This document shows, piece after piece, positions 36,501 to 43,540 of a stretch of 64,000 nt of DNA. The notes beneath the pieces are model-generated. The model was not told where the DNA came from. It was given only the letters and a program-made list of their open reading frames with translations, and did not search any database. A program made the position numbers and the translations under genes. Each line of letters starts with the position of its first letter. Within the stretch, counting starts at the first letter, position 1. Where the stretch lies: positions 1 through 64,000 of the forward strand of contig JBEBUW010000007.1 of assembly GCA_040393065.1 (NCBI GenBank), in the 5' to 3' direction. Source of the DNA: JACCWM01 sp040393065 (GTDB taxonomy: Bacteria; Myxococcota_A; Bradymonadia; Bradymonadales; Bradymonadaceae).

Positions 36501-39310
36501 AGATTCGGCGCGGTGAGCTGTTTTTAGGGCTTTCGCAGCTTTATGAGGAGCAGTTTACGCAGCCTGAACGTGCGTTTATGACGCTTGGACGTGCCGTTCG
36601 TGAGCTGCCAGGTGACGTGGCAATTCGTCGTGAAATCGAGCGCGTTTCGCGTTTTCTCGACAATCATGAAGAACTCGCCGCGGTCTACGAAGACGTGCTT
36701 GATGCCGGGTTGGATGATCCGGAGCTGGTGCGTGAGCTGCACTGGCAGCTTGGTGTGATGTACACGGAAGTTCTGGAAGAGCCGACGGAGGCGATTCGCC
36801 ATCTGGAGCGTGTCCACGAGTTGGATGCGTTCAATCTGGAGTGTCTCAACGCGCTGGATTTGCTGTATCAGGGCGAGCGGGAGTGGGAAAAACTGGCGGA
36901 AGTGCTGGAGAAGAAACTCGCGCTGGTGGATACGGCGGAGCAGAACAATGTTTGCTTCCAGCTCGGTTATTTGCGCGAAGTGGTTTTTGAGCAGTCGCTG
37001 GATGCGTTGGAGTTGTACCGGCGCGTGATTCTCGACGATCCGAGTCATGGCGGTGTGTTGGAGGCGCTTGAGCGTCTGATCGGCGAGGCTGATTTCCGTG
37101 AGGAGATCAGCGCGTTGCTGGAGCCGATTTATGTGGATACGGGTGCGCATGCCAAGCTGGCGCAGTTGTATCGACTGCGGCTGGAATTGGTCAGCGACTC
37201 GATGGAGCGCGCTGAGCTGTATAAGAAAATCGCGACGATTGAGCTGGATCATCTTGAGCGCGTTGATATCGGGTATGCTTATCTCGGGCGTGCGTTCCGT
37301 GAAGATCCGAATGACGGCGAAGTGCAGGAGCGTCTGGAAGCGATTGCACAGTCTCATGATTTTTATGAAGACCTGGTGGCGCTGTACGAGGAGATTATCG
37401 AGGCGCTTCCTGATCCGATGCGTGTGATTGAGCTTGCGCTTGGTGCGGCGCGTTGGTCAGTGAATGAGCTGGGTGATTTGTCGCGTGGTGCGCTGCTTTT
37501 CCGCAGAGTGCTTGAGCTTGAGGACGACAACGAGCTTGCGCTCAATTCGCTTGAGCAAATCGCACGACATGAGGGCAATTACGATGATTTGCTGGCTGTG
37601 CTGACCAGGAAATCGGAGGTTTTGTTCGATCCGGATATGTTGTTGCCTGTGCAGCTTGAGGCGGCGGTGATTTGCAGTGAAATGGAGCGGTTTGAAGAGG
37701 CGATTGGCTGGTACAAGCAGGCGCTGGTGTTGGATGAGGGCAACGTGGAAGTCCTGCAGGCGCTGGTTGGCTTGTATGAAATCACGGAGCTTTACGAAGA
37801 TCTGGTCGATGTACTGGAACAGCTTACGAATCATCTGTATGAGCCGGAGACGCAGTTTGGTCTGCTGATGCGGATTGGTCGATTCAGTGCAGTTTTCTTA
37901 AAGCAGTATGATCGGGCGCTGGCGGCTTATCAGCGCGCGCAGGATATCGAGCCGGATAATCAGGATGTCTTGCTGGCGCTCGAAGAATTGTACGAGACGA
38001 GCGAGCAGTGGGAGCGCTTGTCGAGTATCGTGGCCAAGCAGCTTGAAACGGCGACGAGTACGGAAGAAATCGTGCGATTGCTGGTGAAGCAGGCCGGGCT
38101 TAAGTACGAGCAGTTTGGCGATGCGCAGAGTGCAATCGAGGATTATCAGCGGGCGTTTGAGTACAAAAATGATCATCCGCTGATCGTCAACGCGCTTGAT
38201 AAATTGTATCGCGCGGAAGGGCGCAGCGACGATTTGCTTGCGCTGTTGAATCATCAGCTCAGCCTGGTGAGTGAAACGGATTATGCGCGTCGTGTGCCGC
38301 TTTTGGTGCAGATGGCGGATGTTTGTCAGGCGGAGCTTGGCGATGACGAGAGTGCGATTGCGATTTTGAGCGGTGTGCTTGAAGTGGAACCGCATCATCG
38401 TGGTGCGCTGGATGTTCTGGCGGCGCTTTATACGCGAAAATCTGACTGGGCCAATGTGCGCAGCGTCTGGGAGCGCCAGTTTGAAGCGGCGGAATCGGAT
38501 GAGGTGCGGATTGAGATCATGATGAAAATCGCCGGGTTGCTCGATGAAAAACTTGAGCAGCCGGCCGATGCAGCGGCGTATTATCTGGAAATTCTCAATG
38601 TTGAGCCGTTGCATGGCCCGGCATTGGAATCGCTGGAAAAACTCTACGAACGGCTTGCTGCGCATGAGCACATGTATAGCCTATTTGAGCATCGCGTGCG
38701 GCATACGGAGGGCGAAGATGAGCGCGTGGCGCTGTATCTGGAGATGGGCGAGCTTGCGCGTTTGCACATTGCGGATCCGGCGGTGCGAATTGCGGCTCTT
38801 GAAGGTGCGCGTAGTTTGAGACCGGATGATCTCGGCATCGTGGAGCCGCTGCTGGATGCGTATATCGCTGGCAATCAGCTTGCGCTGGCAGCGCCGATTC
38901 TGCAGGACATTATCGCGACGCTGACCGAAGCGCGTCGTCTCAAAGAGGCAGTGCGTTTCCACCATCTGCAGGGCAAACTCGCTGAACAAAGCGGAGATCA
39001 GGAGCAGGCGCTGCTGGCGTATGAAGCGGCGCATAAGATCGATGCGACGTATATTCCGAACTTATTGAGTCTTGGGCGGTTGGTGTTCCACCTGGGTGAT
39101 TTTGATGGCGCGCTCAAGGTGTTCCAGACCTTGTTGTTGCATCAGATGAATATCAAGGACAACGCCGACAAAATCGATGTGTACTATTATCTCGGGCATG
39201 TCCGGAACAAGCTGGGCGATGCTCGCCGTGCGAAAGATATGTTCAATCGTGCGCTTAGCATTGATCCGGAGCATGCTCCGAGCCGGGAAGCTCTGGAGTC
39301 GTTGGGGTGA
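27557..39310 (+). CDS. giant tetratricopeptide-repeat protein (3917 residues)
   Basis: An uninterrupted 11.75-kb gene for a protein of roughly 440 kDa. After about 280 residues comes an acidic low-complexity linker (about 290-405, with a Ser-Glu-Val/Pro tract). From there to the C-terminus the chain is a continuous series of helical-pair repeats in blocks of about 105-115 residues. A typical block runs: WxxLxxxLE, then AxLxELAxVxExxLxDxxxAIExY, then ILxLxPxxxxALxxLExLY. The last two blocks are canonical TPRs (YYYLGHVRNKLGDARRAKDMFNRAL). No signal peptide, membrane segment or enzyme domain is visible, so it is probably a cytoplasmic scaffold. It is strongly acidic (rich in D and E). No frameshift was seen. 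It has its own terminator. Confidence 0.93.
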   Translation: MTDEIRSLQDQFAANPHDDEAFHALQERYESGGDWRSMHRLYVERQGAGGAEVDFTELIDKLIAFAETLPDGQEKSQIWVTLGDIYIDIVAQRDNGMKAYQTAFRIYPDDNTSLERARRVYLRSGDYEYVLVVFGLELNRKREPAERAGVLVRMAQIKGDYRQDFEGALASLQEVLELVPNDAFAEQLKEIYSANETVRQRISEAVHRAERLIETGDARQAAEQFVRASQLEYDREEGDRELALAYARRAFEQCPQDEDVATILGELYREMGRDDELEKFEQERLGHSVSVIAPVDISEESVDAEAVQPEVEADAERLEEPVAQGTLAAESADVGDAGYVANQTLVLPAIVLEKQQVEDEQLAAHAAEVEASPVSEVSEPSEVSEVSEVSEPSEVSEVSEPEVDVQAGDLDAARRKLSKNAADLAALAVVRAHYREEGKLVELAAQLEESVRYLRKKDGEYEVMSELAHLLWQELGDMERAEYYFKRVKLLDSEDAGVYAFYEDFYERQGDWRKLFALLSSRQNTDASVDEQRDQVIRLAQIAEVELESPDKAIDVWKSFLRTFDGDLQARQNLRRLYESGQKWNSLVDFYKDELRHLENEGEATQLERVAVLEEMVTIYRDQMNLDTMVINVLQQILELDPGHATAFHELRELLEKNRRFNDLASLLSAEADKAAERGDLGSAIELLTAVADIWQQRMNNVTQALPFLEQILVLDADHQATRERLRGIYESRRDYRSLFDLQVGDAQFLQGDALEKHLRGLVELAQDRLRDPERSVVALTLLLEHAPEDRDVIAQLEVVHRRQDNWAALVNVLEKKAALESDASAKVALLSEAATLYERELENVERATVLWQDVLELEPTNQVGLEHLSSIYVRSQRYDDLDQIYRRQELFEPLYDMLDIAASMAEDVEVRCALYRRMATIAEKDINDSERVIISLETLREASADPAPVARELIGWYRKIGELDREIEMNLVLLELAEEADARFEVLVRLAELEVERGEVRAALSWQLKAVGLRPEVDSAIQSAETLAREAGALADYVSELDDLAEMLDDEATQERLWERVGRVQWQDLQDYQGAIAHFEQLRARHPNDLEFLESLDRLYALAGEPERRIEVLRTQIDVLTERGASPGDLVDLLACVADVQRAELGESDAARETYAQILDLEPDHLPSVRGIKELYRADGRWPEVVDCLLRELSLSAMESLEARQVVEMELASVHRDELDDVNEALRYYGQVLAETPEHEGALEAVEQFLREPGLARDAALLLEPIFREFDRPQQLVNALEARLEVCEDPFEEQEILDELIPLYSERLEDRATAFERACRQFEIDVERDDIWLRVEQLGASLNRWERIEELFSQHSPLAGFESPVRYDLLRHLASIREHRLNKKDEALMAWQRLHEYDPLDLATLEALERLYRKMERYEDLSEVLQARGNLVDADEDRVRLLLEAAQIQDAILDDVDKAIETYRSVLLLEVEQAESVASLERLLRVKEAWIDLDELLTSQAEITLEPEKRRECLLKVAEIRLTELEDFAGAASLAQGLLENDPGNDEAIGLLERVDARLAEGGQSAEMRLEIGQILEPIYRERGQHAALIGVLNVRLDFVDLPYERIELLEGLAELYLTQGDDAYRALEVLSEAVVLEPENLERRERVEALGRETDRVAEVIEAFTRATLDADPMVAGEIWKSVGALERDVLGQPEQAIAAFEAALDCVEADLDALVSLEGLFEAGEQYLKLSENLRQQAIYCEPGQRTELLRRVGALEEDVLERVVEATDAYIELLEMEPEDLGAIEALERLYLGQERYFDLAELLGQKVSILHDAEAQIAALLKLADVQENHLHNVEDAIGVYGQILALDPQNLVALDAQDRLFEAEGRFQDLADILRTKLEVVPEMSDATRDVLELRLANVQLRELFLPDEALVLYRAVLGRTPGHPEAVTALESMMEDPAWCDEVAQDLVPYYRETENWDALNTVYAKQIEQNHEPLAQAALYAEIGRVHRDGLQDAAGALEAFAHAWKLDWEQTAYQDAVIAVAADAHAWADLADVFADVLTVVNDPERMLALRMQLAGLYRDQLDDLVETEANLREALQLDERHELAYSELETILVEGERWHDVVELLERRFVAFADDGESLEILLSLAKVHEEKLADGFTAVETLERARQLDPEDTTVSASLNRLLREQERWHDLAEHIESCVPWASHPDDIVGLKLELAEVLRVELLEFGRALDLYREVIEIEGDHEAAVRALEEIFEAEPDLRVEISELLEPIYRRQGNWAKIVEVLEVRAADLQDPLQQRPVFQEIAQIYEDALDDMPRAFESWAQAFRIEPEEETSGAALLRITGALRTWSALSALYGEVLRENFSIGDDFRAELLAAQARIAEERLSDLEGARRGYEEVLLLDPEHVDALNSLERILTRQQDWAGLADFYRQRVDNENDPELVQGWLSRLAVLYEDVLGDIDAAIDVHTQILEVSPSDVGTQQTLVRLFSYVKRWHDLADLYRQQADYTTDPARVLQLRFELARLLHDELEQLEESLEIYRDILASEPGYFNAMRALEGLRRDLALREGDWQHLRLEVIDLLLAQYDEGRHWQRMVDLMEARLALLEDAGEKVIVLLELSELLRRVSDDSLERAQALTYVARAFCLEPSSADLAERVAELANQLDAWERLIPIYLKNVESSSDVEIQTRILLAIAGIYEGPLEDQESAITAYQQVIELSPENDEALTKLQTLYGELGLWAALVEVLERRLDVVVDGQSRQRLLTRVATLYAETLQQPEQAARAYRELRELDPTQLSYIVVLERLYEQTRDYEALEELLRDKLDMVDDPAIRKRALQRLATVQEETLQDSERAIETYSMLLAEDADDLDAIRALARLYEASERWPELLDMLQLERDFAGSAAELNEVECRMGFVLLNQLHSASEALPYFTRVVERSANEIRARAGLQHLLEHDETRELAANALEEAYRESSEWESLEELFEHQIAVEQDEIRRGELFLGLSQLYEEQFTQPERAFMTLGRAVRELPGDVAIRREIERVSRFLDNHEELAAVYEDVLDAGLDDPELVRELHWQLGVMYTEVLEEPTEAIRHLERVHELDAFNLECLNALDLLYQGEREWEKLAEVLEKKLALVDTAEQNNVCFQLGYLREVVFEQSLDALELYRRVILDDPSHGGVLEALERLIGEADFREEISALLEPIYVDTGAHAKLAQLYRLRLELVSDSMERAELYKKIATIELDHLERVDIGYAYLGRAFREDPNDGEVQERLEAIAQSHDFYEDLVALYEEIIEALPDPMRVIELALGAARWSVNELGDLSRGALLFRRVLELEDDNELALNSLEQIARHEGNYDDLLAVLTRKSEVLFDPDMLLPVQLEAAVICSEMERFEEAIGWYKQALVLDEGNVEVLQALVGLYEITELYEDLVDVLEQLTNHLYEPETQFGLLMRIGRFSAVFLKQYDRALAAYQRAQDIEPDNQDVLLALEELYETSEQWERLSSIVAKQLETATSTEEIVRLLVKQAGLKYEQFGDAQSAIEDYQRAFEYKNDHPLIVNALDKLYRAEGRSDDLLALLNHQLSLVSETDYARRVPLLVQMADVCQAELGDDESAIAILSGVLEVEPHHRGALDVLAALYTRKSDWANVRSVWERQFEAAESDEVRIEIMMKIAGLLDEKLEQPADAAAYYLEILNVEPLHGPALESLEKLYERLAAHEHMYSLFEHRVRHTEGEDERVALYLEMGELARLHIADPAVRIAALEGARSLRPDDLGIVEPLLDAYIAGNQLALAAPILQDIIATLTEARRLKEAVRFHHLQGKLAEQSGDQEQALLAYEAAHKIDATYIPNLLSLGRLVFHLGDFDGALKVFQTLLLHQMNIKDNADKIDVYYYLGHVRNKLGDARRAKDMFNRALSIDPEHAPSREALESLG
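28679..28759 (+). repeat. 9-bp in-frame microsatellite in the giant TPR gene
   Basis: Nine successive copies of a 9-base unit (TCTGAAGTT and variants) encode Ser-Glu-Val or Ser-Glu-Pro from about residue 375. Because the unit is a multiple of three, gain or loss of copies would only change linker length. Confidence 0.85.
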
Positions 39311-39381
39311 TGCTTCTGGATGATTTGTAAAAGGTTTTCCCGGCGGATTTTGTGAGTCGGGAGAACTGATAAAAATAAAAC

Positions 39382-39414
39382 GCGCCGCTTCGTTTTTAGA
39401 AGCGGCGCTTTTTT
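39382..39414 (+). terminator. Rho-independent terminator of the giant TPR gene
   Basis: Perfect stem GCGCCGCTTC / GAAGCGGCGC with a 7-base loop, followed by six T residues. Confidence 0.92.
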
Positions 39415-39435
39415 GTGGGTTGGTCCGGGGATTTC

Positions 39436-39744
39436 TTAGAAGTTGATGCGGCGGCAGGCGCCGTTGGGTTGGACGAGGATCTGGGAGCGGTCCTGGCGCC
39501 AGAGGTAGGCGAGTTGGTTGAGCATGAAGCAGACGCCTTCGGCGGGGTCGGGGGCGGAGGCCAGGTCGAGGAGGACTTCCATGGCGTATTTTTGATCACC
39601 GGCGGCGACTTGATAGCGGTAGAGCGCGCGGTTTTTGTCGAGTTCTTTGGAGTAGATGTTGTCCGAGCCGGGCATGGGAAGGTCTTCGGGCCAGTTTTCT
39701 TGCACAAAGCCTGCGTTTTCGAGTTGTTCTAAAGATACGCTCAT
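39436..39744 (-). CDS. hypothetical protein, 102 residues
   Basis: A small soluble protein without a recognised family. It begins MSVSLEQLENAGFVQENWPEDLP and contains RALYRYQVAAGDQKYAMEVLLDL and VCFMLNQLAYLW, an alternating alpha/beta pattern. Base composition and codon use look like the neighbours. It is convergent with the giant TPR gene and lies about 95 bp downstream of the second MlaE-like permease on the same strand, so it may be a late member of that operon. The function is unknown. Confidence 0.65.
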   Translation of the reverse strand: MSVSLEQLENAGFVQENWPEDLPMPGSDNIYSKELDKNRALYRYQVAAGDQKYAMEVLLDLASAPDPAEGVCFMLNQLAYLWRQDRSQILVQPNGACRRINF

Positions 39745-39839
39745 TTCACACCTCTAAGTAAAAAACATACAAGCACAAATAAAGTCTGACTTTGTAACTT
39801 TGCGTTACGGATTTCAGAAGTGCAAGTGTGGCATAGGGT

Positions 39840-40685
39840 TTAGAAGATGCTCTGGATGACATAGCCCAGGCCGGAGATGATGAAGTCGAGGATGACGACG
39901 GCGAGGCTTGCGTTGACGACGGCCTGGGTGGTGGCGCGGCCGACGCCTTCACTGCCGCCGAAGACATTGAGGCCAGCGTGGCAGGCGATGATGGGAATGG
40001 CCATGCCGTAGGCCAGGGCTTTGGCCAGGCCGATGTTGATGTCGAACCAGCCGATAAAGCTTAAGTCGATGAAGGTGCGGACGTTGAGGCCAAAGGAGAG
40101 GTAGGCGGTGATTGCGCCGGCGATGTAGGAAACGAAGGCGGCGTAGATGGTGAGGATGACCATCATGATGGTGGTGGCGATGAAGCGCGGTACGACGAGG
40201 TAATCGACGGGTTGTGCTGCGCACATCTGGAGGGCGTCGACTTGTTCGGTGACGACCATACTGCCGATTTGAGCGGCCATGCCGGTTGCGACGCGGGTTG
40301 CGATCATCATGGCGGCGATGGTCGGTGCGAATTCGCGCAAAAGCAGTTGGAGGAAGAGGCCGCCGAGCATTTGAAGGTCACCGGTGATGCGGAGCGCCTG
40401 GTTTCCGGCCTGGTAGATGAGGATCATGCCGAGGAAACCGAGGGTGACGGTGATGAAGATAACGGAGCGGTTTCCGACGTCGTGCATTTGTTCGAGAATT
40501 GCGCTCCAGCGTTTTCGGCCGCGGACCAGATAGTAGAGGGTGAGGCGGAACACTTCGGCGATGCCAAGAACGGTGCGTCCGATTTCGAGAAAGGGCGCGC
40601 CGAATGAGGCTAGCAAGTTCCTGAAGCGGCTGTCGGGTGCCGGTTCGGAGTTGGTTTCGATGGTTGAGGATGGGTTGGCGGACAT
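39840..40685 (-). CDS. mlaE: MlaE-type ABC lipid transporter permease (second copy)
   Basis: 281 residues of the MlaE/YrbE family. The profile shows an amphipathic N-terminal interface helix (FGAPFLEIGRTVLG), four to five hydrophobic helices, and the conserved cytoplasmic loop REFAPTIAAMMIATRVATGMAAQIGSM followed by TEQVDALQM. It would form the membrane part of a phospholipid transporter between inner and outer membranes. It starts 48 bp after the first permease gene ends. The two differ clearly in sequence, so a heterodimer is possible. Confidence 0.9.
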   Translation of the reverse strand: MSANPSSTIETNSEPAPDSRFRNLLASFGAPFLEIGRTVLGIAEVFRLTLYYLVRGRKRWSAILEQMHDVGNRSVIFITVTLGFLGMILIYQAGNQALRITGDLQMLGGLFLQLLLREFAPTIAAMMIATRVATGMAAQIGSMVVTEQVDALQMCAAQPVDYLVVPRFIATTIMMVILTIYAAFVSYIAGAITAYLSFGLNVRTFIDLSFIGWFDINIGLAKALAYGMAIPIIACHAGLNVFGGSEGVGRATTQAVVNASLAVVILDFIISGLGYVIQSIF

Positions 40686-40733
40686 GATGTATGGCTCGGC
40701 AAAGTTGAGCGGGTATGCGGAGAATGTAGAAGT

Positions 40734-41549
40734 TTAGTTGATGATGAACGCGATCAGATAGTCGATCAGGAAGATTGCGATGGCGCTGCCGACGACGCTT
40801 GCGTTTACGGCGCGGCCGACGCCAACGGCGCCGCCTTTGGTGCTGAGGCCAAAGTGGCAGGAAATGACGGCGATGGCGCAACCGAAGATGAAGGCTTTGA
40901 TGAGTCCGTGAAAGAGGTCATCGAGCGTGACGTAGGCGATGACGCTTGCGGCAAAGAGCTTCATGTTGACGCCGAGCAGGAACTGGCTGGTGATGGCGCC
41001 GCCGATCAGAGCGGTGAAGTCGCCGATGACGACTAGCAAAAAGAGCATGATGACCATCGCCAAAAAACGGGGCATGACGAGGTAGCCGATGGGGTCGATG
41101 GCCAGGGCGCGCAGGGCGTCGATCTGGTCGGTGACTTTCATGGTGCCGAGTTCGGCGGTGTTGTTGGCGCCGACGCGTCCGGAGAACATCAGGCCGATGA
41201 GAATGGGGCCGATTTCGCGCAGGATGGTGTAGCCTGCGCCCCAGCCAAGTAGTCCGTAGGCGCCGTATTGTTCGATGTACAGGCCGCTCTGAATGACCAT
41301 GATTGCGCCGGTGAGGATGGCGGTGACAACGACGATGGGAAAGCTTTTGACGCCGACCTGGTAGAGGTTTCGCCAGGTTTCGGGGCCGTCGAATTGCCAT
41401 CGCCAGGGCAAAAGGTTGAGAAAAATTTGCCAGGTTAGAAGGCAGAGTCCGCCAATTTCGGAAGCCCAGTCGTTGAAGTGTTTTCCGATGAATGCGAGCA
41501 GGCGCATGAATTTTGATGCGGTTTTTTGCATGGGTTTGTTGTCAGCCAT
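40734..41549 (-). CDS. mlaE: MlaE-type ABC lipid transporter permease (first copy)
   Basis: About 271 residues of the MlaE/YrbE family. Features are helices around FPIVVVTAILTGAIMVIQSG, the coupling loop REIGPILIGLMFSGRVGANNTAELG and TDQIDALRALAIDPIGYLVMPRFLA, all typical of the family. The preferred ATG at 41549 overlaps the MlaF stop by 8 bases, indicating translational coupling. A GTG at 41564 and an ATG at 41558 are alternatives. A second, diverged permease follows. Confidence 0.92.
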   Translation of the reverse strand: MADNKPMQKTASKFMRLLAFIGKHFNDWASEIGGLCLLTWQIFLNLLPWRWQFDGPETWRNLYQVGVKSFPIVVVTAILTGAIMVIQSGLYIEQYGAYGLLGWGAGYTILREIGPILIGLMFSGRVGANNTAELGTMKVTDQIDALRALAIDPIGYLVMPRFLAMVIMLFLLVVIGDFTALIGGAITSQFLLGVNMKLFAASVIAYVTLDDLFHGLIKAFIFGCAIAVISCHFGLSTKGGAVGVGRAVNASVVGSAIAIFLIDYLIAFIIN

Positions 41550-42285
41550 CGAGGTCATCGTCACTAAATCCGCGCCAGAATTGCATTACAAGAGGGATCT
41601 CGCAACGTTCGATGGCGTTGCGGTCGCCGTGGAAGATGATTTGACCGCGGTCGATCATGCAGAAGACATCGCAGATGTCTTTGATGCCGTCGATATCGTG
41701 GCTGATGGTGACGGCGGTGGTGCCGCGTTCTTGCTGCATGGCGCGCAGGAGCAGGTAGATTTTGGAGCTGGTGACGGGGTCGAGTCCGGCGGTCGGGTCG
41801 TCGTAGAAGAGAATGGGCGGTTGGCGGATGATGGCGCGTGCGAAGCTGACGCGTTTTTTCATGCCGCCGGAGAGTTCATTGGGAAATCGGTCGCCGATTT
41901 TGGGCAGGCTGATGTCGAGCAGGGCTTTGCGGACGAGTTTTTCGATGTCGTCTTCGCTGAGTTTTCCTTCCTGGCGCAGAGGAAAGGCGATGTTGTCGAA
42001 GACGTTCATGAAGTCGAAAAGGGCGTAGTTCTGGAAAAGCATGCCGATCTGGAAGCGAAGTTCGGCCAGTTCGGTGGCACTGAGTTTGTGGATATCGACG
42101 CCGTTGATTGTGACGGTGCCGCTGTCGGGTTTGACCAGGCCGCAGATGATTTTGAGGAGGAGTGTTTTGCCGGCGCCGCCGGGGCCGATGAGGCCGAGGT
42201 TGGTGCCTTCTTCGATGGTCAGGGAGACGTTTTCGAGGACGGGGCGGCCGAGGTGTGTTTTGCAGATATTTTCAACAACGATCAT
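41542..42285 (-). CDS. mlaF: MlaF-type ABC transporter ATP-binding protein
   Basis: 247 residues. Walker A is GPGGAGKT (residues 34-41), the Q-loop is in GMLFQNYALFD, the ABC signature is LSGGMKKRV, Walker B is ILFYDDPTAGLDP, and the switch His is in TISHDIDG. The GMKKRV signature and overall pattern are those of the MlaF group that powers MlaE permeases. It sits 41 bp after a TPR lipoprotein gene and overlaps the first mlaE. No MlaD/MCE gene lies in this cluster. Confidence 0.93.
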   Translation of the reverse strand: MIVVENICKTHLGRPVLENVSLTIEEGTNLGLIGPGGAGKTLLLKIICGLVKPDSGTVTINGVDIHKLSATELAELRFQIGMLFQNYALFDFMNVFDNIAFPLRQEGKLSEDDIEKLVRKALLDISLPKIGDRFPNELSGGMKKRVSFARAIIRQPPILFYDDPTAGLDPVTSSKIYLLLRAMQQERGTTAVTISHDIDGIKDICDVFCMIDRGQIIFHGDRNAIERCEIPLVMQFWRGFSDDDLDG

Positions 42286-42326
42286 GGTTGTTTTCCGGGG
42301 ATATTTCTTGAAGCAGTGCTTTCAGG

Positions 42327-43415
42327 TTAGTGAGAGCGGGCGTGGATGGTTCGGAGGTAGCGGCTTTCGGGATAATCTCTGGCGAATCGTTCGAGACTTT
42401 TTTGGTAGGAGGCGTCGGAGCCGGAGAGGCGTTGGATTTCGACGCGGTTCCAGGCGGCATCGTCGGTGCGGGTGCTGTTGGGAAAGTCGCTGATGTAGAT
42501 GGAGAATTGTTTGTCAGCGGTTTTGTAGTCGTCGAGAAAGAGCAGGTTGATTTCGGCCAGCAAGTAGCGTGCGTCGCCGGCGCGCGGGGAGTTGTAGGTT
42601 CCGACGAACCAGCTTGCTTCGATGTTTTTGGCGAGTTGTTCGAGGATCTGGATGGCGGGCTGCCAGTGTTGGTGGTGGATATAGATGTGGGCCATTTGCC
42701 AGAGTGCTTCGTCGGCAAGCGCGCATCCGTCGCAGTGTTTGTAGAGCTGTCGGTAGGCGATGAGGGCATCGTTATCGTTGTTAAAGTGTTCTTCGAGAAG
42801 TTTTGCGCGGGCAAACAAGATGTGGTTGGAGAGGTTTGCGTGCGAAACGGATGGAAAGAGTTGATCGAGAACTTGAAGGAATTCTGCGTATTGTTTGTGT
42901 TCGAGATAGTGGGTGCGCAAAGCACTCAGGGCGAAGTCTGCGGCGATGAATTCGGGATAATCGGTGATGGTTTTCTGGTAGAGAAGCAGGCTTTGCGGAA
43001 CGTCGGATTCGGCGAGGATGCGGGCGGCTTCGTAGAGGCTTTTGGAGCCGGCGTTGTCCTGGATGCGGGGTTCGGCAAGGGTCAAAAACGCCTGGAGGGC
43101 GGCCTGTTTATCGCCGCGTTGTAGCAGGATTTTGGCTAGTTCGAAGTCGACATCGCGTTGTTTTTCCTGGTCGGGGGCATGTTCGCGCAGGTATTTGTAG
43201 TGTTGTTCGGCCTGATCGAATTGTTCGGTATCCTGGAGTCTTGCGGCGACCAGAAAATTCTGGTTCCAGGCAAGTGTGGACTGCGTGTTGCTGCAAGCGG
43301 GCAGTAGCAGCGTCAGTGCCAGGAGAAGGGCTGCAAATGTGGGAAGGTGTGTTGAGGTCAATGTAGACAGATTGGTTTGGCGCCGGTGAGGGCGTTGTTG
43401 TTCGGTGACGGGCAA
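42327..43415 (-). CDS. TPR-repeat lipoprotein in the Mla-like operon
   Basis: 362 residues. A hydrophobic run (FAALLLALTLLLPAC) ends in a lipobox with Cys41. The mature part is TPR-like helical pairs such as DTEQFDQAEQHYKYLREHA, DKQAALQAFLTLAEP and HWQPAIQILEQLA, similar in style to BamD and YbgF/CpoB. The n-region before the hydrophobic core is long (about 25 residues), so a later TTG start is possible. It is first in a four-gene operon with MlaF and two MlaE permeases, suggesting an outer-membrane partner of that transporter (inference). Confidence 0.82.
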   Translation of the reverse strand: MPVTEQQRPHRRQTNLSTLTSTHLPTFAALLLALTLLLPACSNTQSTLAWNQNFLVAARLQDTEQFDQAEQHYKYLREHAPDQEKQRDVDFELAKILLQRGDKQAALQAFLTLAEPRIQDNAGSKSLYEAARILAESDVPQSLLLYQKTITDYPEFIAADFALSALRTHYLEHKQYAEFLQVLDQLFPSVSHANLSNHILFARAKLLEEHFNNDNDALIAYRQLYKHCDGCALADEALWQMAHIYIHHQHWQPAIQILEQLAKNIEASWFVGTYNSPRAGDARYLLAEINLLFLDDYKTADKQFSIYISDFPNSTRTDDAAWNRVEIQRLSGSDASYQKSLERFARDYPESRYLRTIHARSH

Positions 43416-43540
43416 TTTTGCGGTTGGAGCGTGGGCTTTTCAAAAGGCCGTATAGCGGTGTAACCTTACTCTCAAAATCGGGTCAGGGCCAACAACGATC
43501 TTGGTCGTGCATAGTAGTGACAGATGATGAAGCGGTGTGG

